A stretch of DNA of 48,570 nt from Candidatus Magasanikiibacteriota bacterium (GCA_023246715.1 JAHFHZ010000001.1:1-48570), one strand, 5' to 3'; shown: positions 18,802 to 26,972, counted from the first letter of the stretch. Numbers and translations are program-made. The notes: generated by a model not told the origin, from the letters alone.

Positions 18802-18880
18802 CCCCTTCCCCAGGGGAACTTGCTTTTTTAAACCAAGCCGGTTATACTTGTTTTTACTCAAAAAAGAGGCTATACTTTTC

Positions 18881-18957
18881 GGGCAATTAGCTCAGTTGGT
18901 TAGAGCGTTACATTGACATTGTAAAGGTCACAGGTTCGAATCCTGTATTGCCCACCA
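18881..18957 (+). tRNA. tRNA-Val (anticodon GAC), CCA encoded
   Basis: GGGCAAT...ATTGCCC-A-CCA; anticodon arm TTACA-TTGACAT-TGTAA; TTCGAATCC T-arm. Confidence 0.95.
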
Positions 18958-18984
18958 GATAGAACATTCTCGCGCTCCAGCGCC

Positions 18985-19308
18985 TTGAACACCCATTTTC
19001 TTGGCTCAAGAGAGATGTTTTTCTCTCTGACGACAAAGTTCGAACACACCCCACGCAGCAGTGTGTCGAAAAAATTAGAGCGGGACATGAACATTGACCA
19101 CAAACGATGGATATTAATCCGACCGTACAAGACGATGAAGAAATTAATGACGCCGTGGCAGGAACAATTATACAAAGGACGATTCCAAATTGAGTTTGAC
19201 TTCCGTTCTCTCAAACTTTCCCATGGGTTAGTAACCAGCATACCCCTTTCAATTAACGGGTATCTGGCTAACTATCTCCAGGCTCTGCTGTCGTTTGTCT
19301 TGAGCTAA
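18985..19308 (+). pseudogene. Transposase C-terminal remnant, IS982-like
   Basis: WQEQLYKGRFQIEFDFRSLKLSHGLVTSIPLSINGYLANYLQALLSFVL resembles the DDE transposase C-terminus of the IS982 group; short, no N-terminal part. Confidence 0.45.
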
Positions 19309-19495
19309 CGAACGACGGTGGGCTTACAAAAGGCGTTTCAATGGGGTGATAACTGATCTTAATTAAATAAATTCGGCATGGTGGTGAACTTGTTTTGGTT
19401 TGAGTTAAAAAAGTGAGGGGTGAGTGGGTTAAGGGGTTTTGTAATTCAGAGCCTGGAAGCAAGCCTAGGTCGATTTTGAAAGATTGTCAAAATCG

Positions 19496-21169
19496 TTACT
19501 CTTTTTTGAATCGTTTTACCATATAGGTTTTTTCCAGCCGGTAGCCATTTTTGCGGTAGTAGGGCCGCACACCAACGCCAGAAATTACCGCTAGCTTTGA
19601 AATCTGTTTATCTTTGACGATTTTTTCGGCTTCGGCCAAGAGTTTTTTGCCAAGCCCCTGATGCTGGCTGTGATCGGTATCGTGCTGCCCTAGTTGTAAC
19701 AGTTGCCCGTACGTGTGCAATTCTCGGATATACGCTGGGAAAGGGGCAACTTGGCTGCCCATTCGTGATTTGTATTTGGCTAATTTATTTTTAAAAATTG
19801 ATTGTGTAACGACGCGTAGCCGGCAAAAAGCAAACACCACTTTACGGTTGACATCTTCAAAACTCAAAAAATATTCTTCGCCACCTTGGGTATCGTACCG
19901 ATCGACAAATAAATGAGGTGTTAAATCGGGGATAGTTTTTAAATCCACATGCCCCACCTCGCGGCAGCGCAAGCATTGGCAGGCTTGGCCAGCTTGTTTG
20001 AGCCGCGCTTGCACCACTTGGCGCAGGTTAGTTATTTTATTGCCTTCCTCGATATATTGGCCAGGGATATCCCGAATCAGGCGGGAGATGCGGCAATATC
20101 GAGGGATGGTTGGTTTAAAACGCACTAAAATATCAATTAATTCTTCCACCGAATAAGCGTGATATTTTCCCTGCACGAACCAATCATAGAGTTCGGAATT
20201 TTTAACCACGGTGCACGGATAAATTTTAATCATATCCGGGCAGTAACCCGGATCAGTAAAAATTTCATTCAGCATTTTGAAATCACTCTCGGGCGTGGCT
20301 CCGGGCAGTTGCGGCATTAGGTGCGCGTCGACTTTGAATCCGTAGTTACGGAGTAGTTCCATGGCCGCTTTGGCTTCGGCGCTCCCGTGCCCGCGTTTAG
20401 TGAGTTTAAGTATTTTGTCCTCGGTATGCTGGATTCCCAATTCCAGCCGAGTGGTTCCCATTTCACGCATATGCCAGATGGTGTGGTAATTGATGCAGTC
20501 TGGGCGGGTTTCCAGGGTGAGGCCAATAATTCGGTGGGCGGATTTTTCGTTTAATTTTTGCTGGCGAAATAATTCTTTTTTTATTTCGGGCAGCGGGGAA
20601 TTTTCGGTAAGAGCGCAGACGCGTTTAGTTTTTTTATCCACGGTGTTGCAGGCTTCGAAGGATTTAAGGATAAACCAATATTGATAGGGGAGAGGGTATG
20701 AATTCCATGTGCCACCTTTGACAATAAATTCAATTTTATCGGCGGGGTGGCCATTATTTTGGAGCGCTTCGATCCGACGGGCCATTTGTTCGTAGGGGTT
20801 AAATTGCAACATCAGCGCGCGCATGGCGGCGGGTTCTTCGGACAGATAGCTTTTGGGCATTCGTTCGTCGAACGGGCAATAGACGCACTGGCCGGGGCAG
20901 GGGTATGGTTTAATCAATGAAGTAATAATCGCCACTCCCGAGAGGCTCCGAACAGCGCGGCGAACCAGCAATTTGGCCAGTTCAGGACTAGCGATTATCT
21001 TGTGATTTTTGAGTAATTTATGATATGCTGCCAGTAGTTCCGTTTTGTCGGGTAGGCTGAAAGCCGCTCCGGCAGAAGCGGTCAGGCCCCGTTTGAGTTC
21101 GTTAAATTGCTCGGCCGTGGCCGGGAGGTTTTTTACCGCTGCAAGAATGATTGTTTCGGCAAGTGACAT
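19496..21169 (-). CDS. elp3: Elp3 family radical SAM/GNAT enzyme
   Basis: Radical SAM CPGQCVYCPFDERMPKSY, LELGIQHTEDKIL, GGTWNSYP, C-terminal GNAT QHQGLGKKLLAEAEKI...YYRKNGY. Confidence 0.93.
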   Translation of the reverse strand: MSLAETIILAAVKNLPATAEQFNELKRGLTASAGAAFSLPDKTELLAAYHKLLKNHKIIASPELAKLLVRRAVRSLSGVAIITSLIKPYPCPGQCVYCPFDERMPKSYLSEEPAAMRALMLQFNPYEQMARRIEALQNNGHPADKIEFIVKGGTWNSYPLPYQYWFILKSFEACNTVDKKTKRVCALTENSPLPEIKKELFRQQKLNEKSAHRIIGLTLETRPDCINYHTIWHMREMGTTRLELGIQHTEDKILKLTKRGHGSAEAKAAMELLRNYGFKVDAHLMPQLPGATPESDFKMLNEIFTDPGYCPDMIKIYPCTVVKNSELYDWFVQGKYHAYSVEELIDILVRFKPTIPRYCRISRLIRDIPGQYIEEGNKITNLRQVVQARLKQAGQACQCLRCREVGHVDLKTIPDLTPHLFVDRYDTQGGEEYFLSFEDVNRKVVFAFCRLRVVTQSIFKNKLAKYKSRMGSQVAPFPAYIRELHTYGQLLQLGQHDTDHSQHQGLGKKLLAEAEKIVKDKQISKLAVISGVGVRPYYRKNGYRLEKTYMVKRFKKE

Positions 21170-21871
21170 ATGCACCCCATTATACAGAAGACTCGCGAAG
21201 ATTATAATTTGATCGCCCCGTTTTTTTCCGATACCCGCCGGCATTTGTGGCGCGAACTAGACCAGTGTAAGCAATATGTCAAGAACGGTCAACGGGTGCT
21301 GGATTGGGGCTGTGGCAACGGACGATTAGTCGGTTTATTCGCGGACTATAGCGGCATTGAATACTATGGCGTTGACCAGAGTATTGAGCTCGTTAAAATC
21401 GCCCGCCGGGCTCATAGCGCTTTAGTACAACAGAGGAAGGCTCATTTTTACTGCACGGCAAAAAGACAAAAAAAATTCTCTGCTGATTTTTTTGACTTGG
21501 AATTTTTGATTGCTTCTTTGCACCACCTCCCCGATGAACGCACTCGACTTTTGCTTTTACAAAAAATGCATCATGAACTTAAACCCGGCGGCCGGATTAT
21601 TATTACAGTTTGGAATTTAAGCAGTGAGTGGGCGAACATCAAAAAGCACAACGGCTGGACAGTACTCGGTACACAGGATTTCTTGATTCCCTGGAAAGAC
21701 CCAACCGGTAAGATTTTATGTGATCGTTACTACCATGGATTTGTTCAAGAAGAACTGCGCGCGCTGTTGGCGCAGGCTGGGTTCCAGGTAAAACATTTGT
21801 CTTATAGCGAAGGCCGGTGGACCGATGATAAGGGCGGTCGAAATTTATTGGCGATAGCGAAGAAAATATGA
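21170..21871 (+). CDS. Class I SAM methyltransferase, Trm9/ALKBH8-like
   Basis: DYNLIAPFFSDTRRHLWRELDQ...VLDWGCGNGRLVGLF...ASLHHLPDERTRLLLLQKMHHELKPGGRIIITVWN. Confidence 0.8.
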   Translation: MHPIIQKTREDYNLIAPFFSDTRRHLWRELDQCKQYVKNGQRVLDWGCGNGRLVGLFADYSGIEYYGVDQSIELVKIARRAHSALVQQRKAHFYCTAKRQKKFSADFFDLEFLIASLHHLPDERTRLLLLQKMHHELKPGGRIIITVWNLSSEWANIKKHNGWTVLGTQDFLIPWKDPTGKILCDRYYHGFVQEELRALLAQAGFQVKHLSYSEGRWTDDKGGRNLLAIAKKI

Positions 21872-23085
21872 GAATTTTGCAGATCAACAAATATTTTTTT
21901 AGCCGTGGCGGAGCGGACGCAGTTTTTTTTGAGACAATCGACGGCTTGCGCAAGCGCGGGCACGACGTATCGGAATTTGCGATGCATCATTCGAGCAACC
22001 GGCCGTCGGAATACGCCGCTTATTTTGGCCCGGCGTTGCCTGAAAAGCTAACGGTCAAGCAGGACTGGCTGGCCTCCGCCCGTATTTTTGGCCACTTATT
22101 TTATTCGCCAGAGATTGAGCGCCGCTTAAAAGCCCTCTGTCTTTCGGCCGAGCCACAGGTGGCGCATTTGCATAATGTGTATCATCATTTGTCGGCGAGT
22201 TTATTTATTACGTTGCGCAAGTTGGGCGTCTCCACCGTGTTGACGCTCCATGACGTATTCCCGCTCTGCCCGAATCACAGTTTTTTACTTGGTGATCATC
22301 TGGTCGAAGAGGTGTTTAAAGGGAAACTTTATAATTGCACGGTTTATAAATGCGTTAATAATCGTTTTTTGCCGAGCCTGGCTGCTACCCTAGAAGCGTA
22401 TTATTTGAAATTGCGCGATGTTTGGAAACATATTGATCGCTTGATTTGCCCCAGCCAGTTTATGTATAATAAAATGTTGGAATGGGGCTACCCCGAAGAA
22501 CAATTGCAGTTATTGTATAATCCATACCAGCCGCCAGAAGTGCCTTTACCGCTCGGCAATAGGATCGTTTTTTTAGGCCGCATTCACCGGGAAAAAGGCA
22601 TTAAACTATTTTTAGAAGCCTGCCGATCGCTCCGGCAGTACCCTATTGCCATCGCGGGGGGTGGGCCGGAAGAAGCCTTGGTAGATAGTTTTATTACCAA
22701 AAATAACTTAGCCCAGGTAGATCGTTTTAAGTGGGTTGAGGGTGAACGATGGAATCAGGTTATGAGAAGCGCGCGGGTTATCGTGGTCCCGTCAATTTTT
22801 TACGAGAATTGCCCGCTGGCCATTTTGGAGGCGCTCGGTAATGGTCGATTGGTGGTAGCGAGTGACCGGGGGGGTAACCCAGAAATGATTATAAACGGGC
22901 AGACGGGGCTTTTATGCCAGCCAGAAGATGCCGATGATTTGACCCGTGTTTTGAAAGAAGCTATGCAGTTGCCAGACGCGGCTGTGATAGAAATGGCCGG
23001 GCGTGGTCGTGAGACAATTTTACCGCGCTACGCGCCCGGGAAGTATTTTGAGGGTTTGGAAGAACTGTATCAATCACTCTTGTAG
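21868..23085 (+). CDS. Glycosyltransferase family 4
   Basis: GRIHREKGIKLFLEA...VPSIFYENCPLAILEALGNGRLVVASDRGGNPEMI; ATGA overlap with upstream CDS. Confidence 0.9.
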   Translation: MRILQINKYFFSRGGADAVFFETIDGLRKRGHDVSEFAMHHSSNRPSEYAAYFGPALPEKLTVKQDWLASARIFGHLFYSPEIERRLKALCLSAEPQVAHLHNVYHHLSASLFITLRKLGVSTVLTLHDVFPLCPNHSFLLGDHLVEEVFKGKLYNCTVYKCVNNRFLPSLAATLEAYYLKLRDVWKHIDRLICPSQFMYNKMLEWGYPEEQLQLLYNPYQPPEVPLPLGNRIVFLGRIHREKGIKLFLEACRSLRQYPIAIAGGGPEEALVDSFITKNNLAQVDRFKWVEGERWNQVMRSARVIVVPSIFYENCPLAILEALGNGRLVVASDRGGNPEMIINGQTGLLCQPEDADDLTRVLKEAMQLPDAAVIEMAGRGRETILPRYAPGKYFEGLEELYQSLL

Positions 23086-23098
23086 TGTTTTTTCGGTA

Positions 23099-23137
23099 TA
23101 AAAAATCTCCCCAATGAACACTGGGAAGATTTTTTTA
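23099..23137. terminator. Bidirectional terminator
   Basis: AAAAAATCTCCCCA-atgaaca-CTGGGAAGATTTTTTT between convergent genes. Confidence 0.8.
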
Positions 23138-23139
23138 TA

Positions 23140-24300
23140 TTAATTTTGTTTGCTCGGTCTGGCTAAGGTGAGTTTGTATTTTTCAGCCATGGTGTTCATC
23201 AGCGCCAGATAATCTTCGGTGATGCGCTTCCAGCTGTAAATGCTTTTGGCGCGAGCGAACGAGCGACTGCCGCGATCGAGGGCGATTTCCGGTCGGGCGC
23301 TCACATTTTTAATAATTTCGGTGAGCGAATCAAAGTTTTTGATATCATAGTATAAACCGCTGTCACCCAGAACTTCGCGATTGGATGGTTTATCATTGGC
23401 AATCACGCAAGCGCCACGGCCCATAGCCTCGATAGTAGCGGGCGAACACCCGCCGACTTCGGCTGCGCGGATGTAAGCGAGTGAACCGTTAACCAATTCT
23501 TTATATCGTTGCCCAAACACATAACCCAGAAAAATAACATTTTCGTTGCCGGCCTGCTTAATTTGTTTAACGTATTCTGGGCTGTAGCGATTATCGCCAA
23601 TCATTAAAAGCGGGTAGGGGCTTTTGGCGCGCACGTAGGCCTGCACCACCTCAAGCGGATTATTTTCAGGTTCAAAGCGGGCGACATACGTGAAGTAGCC
23701 TTTGTTTTGTAGTTTTAATTCTGCCAGTACGGCTGGGTCAGCCGGGCGATCAGCCAGCTCGGTGCCGTAGGGAATGAAGGTGCTCACAGTACGGCGGGCG
23801 GTTTTATAAAATTCCTGTACGCTAATCGCATCGGTCACTACTTCGTTGGCCACGTACGGCACTAATTTGGAACAAGTTTTTAAATACCAACGGGCAAATG
23901 GGCCCCATTTTTTTCGTTCCCAATCCAAGCCGTCGACGCAAAAAATAGTTTTTTTGCCGGCCAGCGTGGCCAGCCAGACAAAGGGCGCGTTGCCGACATT
24001 GACCATGATTACTATATCGGCGGTATTTTTGAAAATTAAATGAATGGTCGACAACAAACTGTGCACGAAGGTGTCTAAGTATTTGTTGATGATAGTCGGC
24101 AGATAAATCAGTTTAATACCGGCGTAACTAGCGGGACGTTCTTTGAAATAATTGCTCCGACAATATCCAGCTGTTTCTACGCCATGACTAACCAACCCTT
24201 TGCCGAGTTCTTCGGCAAATGTTTCAAAGCCGCCATAGTTGCTCGGGATACCATGATGCCCAAGAATCGCTACGCGGATTTTTTGGTTAGTTTTTGGCAT
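23140..24300 (-). CDS. Glycosyltransferase (GT4; DUF1972-like N-terminus)
   Basis: RVAILGHHGIPSNYGGFETFAEELGKGLV...GCSPATIEAMGRGACVIA. Confidence 0.88.
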   Translation of the reverse strand: MPKTNQKIRVAILGHHGIPSNYGGFETFAEELGKGLVSHGVETAGYCRSNYFKERPASYAGIKLIYLPTIINKYLDTFVHSLLSTIHLIFKNTADIVIMVNVGNAPFVWLATLAGKKTIFCVDGLDWERKKWGPFARWYLKTCSKLVPYVANEVVTDAISVQEFYKTARRTVSTFIPYGTELADRPADPAVLAELKLQNKGYFTYVARFEPENNPLEVVQAYVRAKSPYPLLMIGDNRYSPEYVKQIKQAGNENVIFLGYVFGQRYKELVNGSLAYIRAAEVGGCSPATIEAMGRGACVIANDKPSNREVLGDSGLYYDIKNFDSLTEIIKNVSARPEIALDRGSRSFARAKSIYSWKRITEDYLALMNTMAEKYKLTLARPSKQN

Positions 24301-24328
24301 AGCCTAATGGTAATACGAAATAACAGAT

Positions 24329-24396
24329 TAGTATAGCACAATTTTTGCTCTTTGTCAAGATAAGCTTTACAGATAAGCTTTACAGATAAGCTTTAC
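24329..24396 (-). promoter_or_regulatory. Promoter with three upstream 13-bp tandem repeats
   Basis: Minus strand (GTAAAGCTTATCT)x3 then TTGACA-17-TATACT. Confidence 0.7.
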
Positions 24397-24408
24397 TTTT
24401 CTCTAACA

Positions 24409-24455
24409 AAAAACCCTCCATGTAGCTGCCTGTCAGCCAGGTAGATACATGGAGG
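24409..24455 (-). terminator. Terminator for the 24539..25771 gene
   Basis: CCCTCCATGTA/TACATGGAGGG with inner CTGCCTG/CAGGTAG, T6 on the minus strand. Confidence 0.85.
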
Positions 24456-24538
24456 GTGGCACGCGCGGGTGCCGGGGGGGGTGCTAGAGGCGGACCAGTC
24501 TTGATGGACCATTTTGTTTGGCCTTCTGGAGCGCTTTC

Positions 24539-25771
24539 TCAACGTCTGTTGGTTCGCTTGGCAGCGAGCAGCTCGCTTTGGTTCACCACCTCAATGCGCA
24601 GCGGCGGGATTGCGATGTTGTTCCGCAGCACGCGAACCGATCGTTTTGTTTCAATCACAGGTGCTTTGGGCGGCTCCCGGCCAAGTTTGATGGGCTTTTC
24701 GAAATTCTCCGTGAACCGGATCGCTTCTGCCACGGGCTCGCTCAGCACAATGGGGTTGCCTTCTGGCCCACGCAGCTCAGTGCAGAGGCCTTTCGCGCAA
24801 CTTGGCCTCCGCAAGAGCAGCTCGCTCCCGATCAGCACTTCGGTACCTGGTTCGGCCATGGCGGCAAGCAGTGGCTGCCCGCACTCGATGAGTGGAGCGT
24901 CGGTACGATTCTTGTTTTCGTACAACGGTGACGTCTCTGGCGTGTAGGGTGGCTCGACGCATGAATCTGGTGGATTATCCGGGGTGCATTCCGGATCGGG
25001 CAGCCAGCAAACGCCGCCAGCTTCCGGGTACAGTGAACGCACGGTGCGTCGGCAGACCCAATTCCGCCCGGGCAGCGCTTCCCACCACTCTCCGGCTTCG
25101 GCGAACATTTGCGTACGGAAGCGCAGTGGGGTGGTGTAGGCCTGGCACACGCCGCCGATTAAGGGTTCGCTCCGAGCTTCGCGATAGTCGGGCGGCAGAC
25201 AGATACCAGCCACTTCGCCCGGCTTGTCGGTGGTGCGGAAGCCGACACGCTGCCCAACCCAGAGCATTTGGTAGAACCAGATGCTTGGCGTGTTGAATTT
25301 GAGCTTGCGTCGTTGCCCTGCGTGCAGCACTTCGATCTCGGCGTGCAGAATTACCCGCCAACTTGCCCGCCAGATATCTTTTTCATCGGGCAGGCGCGGG
25401 AACACGATTTCATAGGGATCGAGCGGCGGGTTGACGTTGTCGTTGGTCAGCTCGACCGGCTGGCCGCCGGCGGTGCTCTGCAGGGTGACGATCACCATCC
25501 AGTTCAGCGCCGTCACGGTGCCTATGTGCCGACAGTCGGTTCTGTCGATGAGGCGCTTCGTTGGCACCGGGTAGCCGTCGATGTATGGCTGCCCGGGGAC
25601 TTTGAAGTAGTAGTCCTCGGTACCTGTTGCTTGTTTGAAGGCGGCGATTTGCGTGCCGGTATAGTAACCACCCTGCTGGGGGCCAACGTCTTCTTCGGCC
25701 CGGCTGTTACCAGGCTGGCAGATGGCGGCGAAGGTCAGAACCAGATACCACATGATCGACTTGGTCGTCAT
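24539..25771 (-). CDS. Secreted protein of unknown family, Cys-containing, GC-rich
   Basis: Signal peptide MTTKSIMWYLVLTFAAICQPGNSRA; SD AAGGAGTATGCACCATG. Confidence 0.8.
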   Translation of the reverse strand: MTTKSIMWYLVLTFAAICQPGNSRAEEDVGPQQGGYYTGTQIAAFKQATGTEDYYFKVPGQPYIDGYPVPTKRLIDRTDCRHIGTVTALNWMVIVTLQSTAGGQPVELTNDNVNPPLDPYEIVFPRLPDEKDIWRASWRVILHAEIEVLHAGQRRKLKFNTPSIWFYQMLWVGQRVGFRTTDKPGEVAGICLPPDYREARSEPLIGGVCQAYTTPLRFRTQMFAEAGEWWEALPGRNWVCRRTVRSLYPEAGGVCWLPDPECTPDNPPDSCVEPPYTPETSPLYENKNRTDAPLIECGQPLLAAMAEPGTEVLIGSELLLRRPSCAKGLCTELRGPEGNPIVLSEPVAEAIRFTENFEKPIKLGREPPKAPVIETKRSVRVLRNNIAIPPLRIEVVNQSELLAAKRTNRR

Positions 25772-25871
25772 GGTGCATACTCCTTGGTTTGTTGGGTATT
25801 TGGCCCTGATTAAAGGCAAAAAAACCAACCCCCAAAGAGATTTTTTAAAGAACTGTCAAAAAACAGAACAG

Positions 25872-25902
25872 GGGAATATAGCATATATTTGTGGAAAAGT
25901 CA
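25872..25902 (-). promoter_or_regulatory. Promoter of the 24539..25771 gene
   Basis: TTGACT-TTTCCACAAATATATGC-TATATT, 17-bp spacer (approximate coordinates). Confidence 0.7.
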
Positions 25903-26069
25903 ATGTTTTAAAGCGTTATTTGCCCTGGGGATAACTTGATTGACGGTAGGCAGTGGTGCTGATAACGTTTAAAAAGTATGCAAATTAATCATTCGTCAAT
26001 CCAGCGTCCGACCACCATTAAGACCAACCTCGTGTTGGCGAGCTTTTTGGTAGTCGACTTTTGCCTGAC

Positions 26070-26150
26070 GGGTGATTATGCAAGTACAATGTAGCGCGGC
26101 TACATAACACTTACTCGATAATCACCCGAAGCTTAGCGCAACGGGTGATT
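26070..26150 (+). promoter_or_regulatory. Mutually exclusive hairpins (switch-like)
   Basis: GGGTGATTAT (26070-26079)/ATAATCACCC (26118-26127) versus AATCACCC (26120-26127)/GGGTGATT (26143-26150); inner ATGTAGC-gcg-GCTACAT. Confidence 0.55.
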
Positions 26151-26158
26151 TTAGTTAG

Positions 26159-26285
26159 TATAGGATTTGTGGATTTGGCGTATTGCTTTGTTGTCACTGT
26201 GTTCCTCGCTCATCGTAGAGTTGGCTACGACTCGCTCCGGTACTCGTTGCCGCCGCGCACTACACTCAAATCCACAAATCCTATA
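26159..26285. mobile_element. MITE-like element with 18-bp perfect terminal inverted repeats
   Basis: TATAGGATTTGTGGATTT (26159-26176) / AAATCCACAAATCCTATA (26268-26285). Confidence 0.5.
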
Positions 26286-26328
26286 GATAGAAATTTTGTT
26301 CTTTAAAATTTTCTCTACACACAATTTG

Positions 26329-26375
26329 CCCAAACCTTTTTCTTCCAGAAATAATCTGGGACAAAAAGGTTTGGG
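26329..26375 (+). other. Long hairpin in leader of the zinc-ribbon ORF
   Basis: CCCAAACCTTTTT / AAAAAGGTTTGGG with inner TTCCAG/CTGGGA. Confidence 0.75.
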
Positions 26376-26421
26376 TGATCATGGAGTGGGAAAAAACAAC
26401 CCGTTCAAGGAGTTTGTCTGC

Positions 26422-26771
26422 ATGTTGAATCGTAGCAATCTGTCCCGCACCGTTGTCCCTGGCGATCGTCGGCACACCGTGCGGGCCTGGAACGCCTTTC
26501 TGGCTGACGTCGTGGATGGTGTGAACCTCGATCAGGTCTGCGACTTGGGCGGCGGGAACACCCACGCCCAGCCCTGCAACTGCATGGCAGAGTTCGTCTA
26601 CCGGGCACCCACCCCGCCGATATCGCTTCCGATCCCGAGTCGACCGAGATCTCGCTCGAGCTCGACTTCAAGTGCGGCAAATGCCGCCAGCGTGTCGAGT
26701 TCATCGCCGTCGAGGACAAGCGCGTTGGTTCTGGCGGGGGCAAGTCGGATGGAGACAGGGTCGGTCGCTGA
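26422..26771 (+). pseudogene. Small CXXC zinc-ribbon-like protein, apparently frameshifted
   Basis: Frame 1 MLNRSNLSRTVVPGDRRHTVRAWNAFLADVVDGVNLDQVCDLGGG...CNCMAEFVYR; next frame DIASDPESTEISLELDFKCGKCRQRVEFIAVEDKRVGSGGGKSDGDRVGR*; SD AAGGAG. Confidence 0.55.
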
Positions 26772-26885
26772 AGCCCACCCTGATTCACTAGCTTCTGCCC
26801 AGGGTGTGGTAGGGGGAAGCGAGGAGCAGTACTCATGTTCGCGTGGCCGCTACGGCGGCTGCGCTGGCTACGAGCTGCTTCTCGC

Positions 26886-26948
26886 TGTCGGTGTCTTCCG
26901 TTGATAGCGGAACTGATGAGTCCTCAACATTAGGACGAAACACCGGTA
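26886..26948 (+). ncRNA. Hammerhead ribozyme, type III
   Basis: CGGTG-UC^-TTCCG(ttgatag)CGGAA-CTGATGA-GTCCT(caacatt)AGGAC-GAAA-CACCG: all three stems and invariant core present. Confidence 0.92.
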
Positions 26949-26972
26949 TTATTTATCTTTGAATAGTAAAAA

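Noticed and set aside
17525-18831. Long overlapping ORFs 17525..18409 (-) and 17635..18831 (+)
   Set aside because: GC-rich frame shadows of the 17591..18745 gene; low-complexity R/G/H/P-rich translations.
26296-26904. 202-aa ORF as a single intact protein
   Set aside because: After ~26600 this frame is S/P/R-rich low complexity, whereas the neighbouring frame gives a coherent CXXC-containing protein; start is more likely 26422.
26836-26933. Small ORF MFAWPLRRLRWLRAASRCRCLPLIAELMSPQH with an SD-like GAGGAG
   Set aside because: Arg/Leu-rich translation overlapping the hammerhead core; the ribozyme explains the sequence constraints better.
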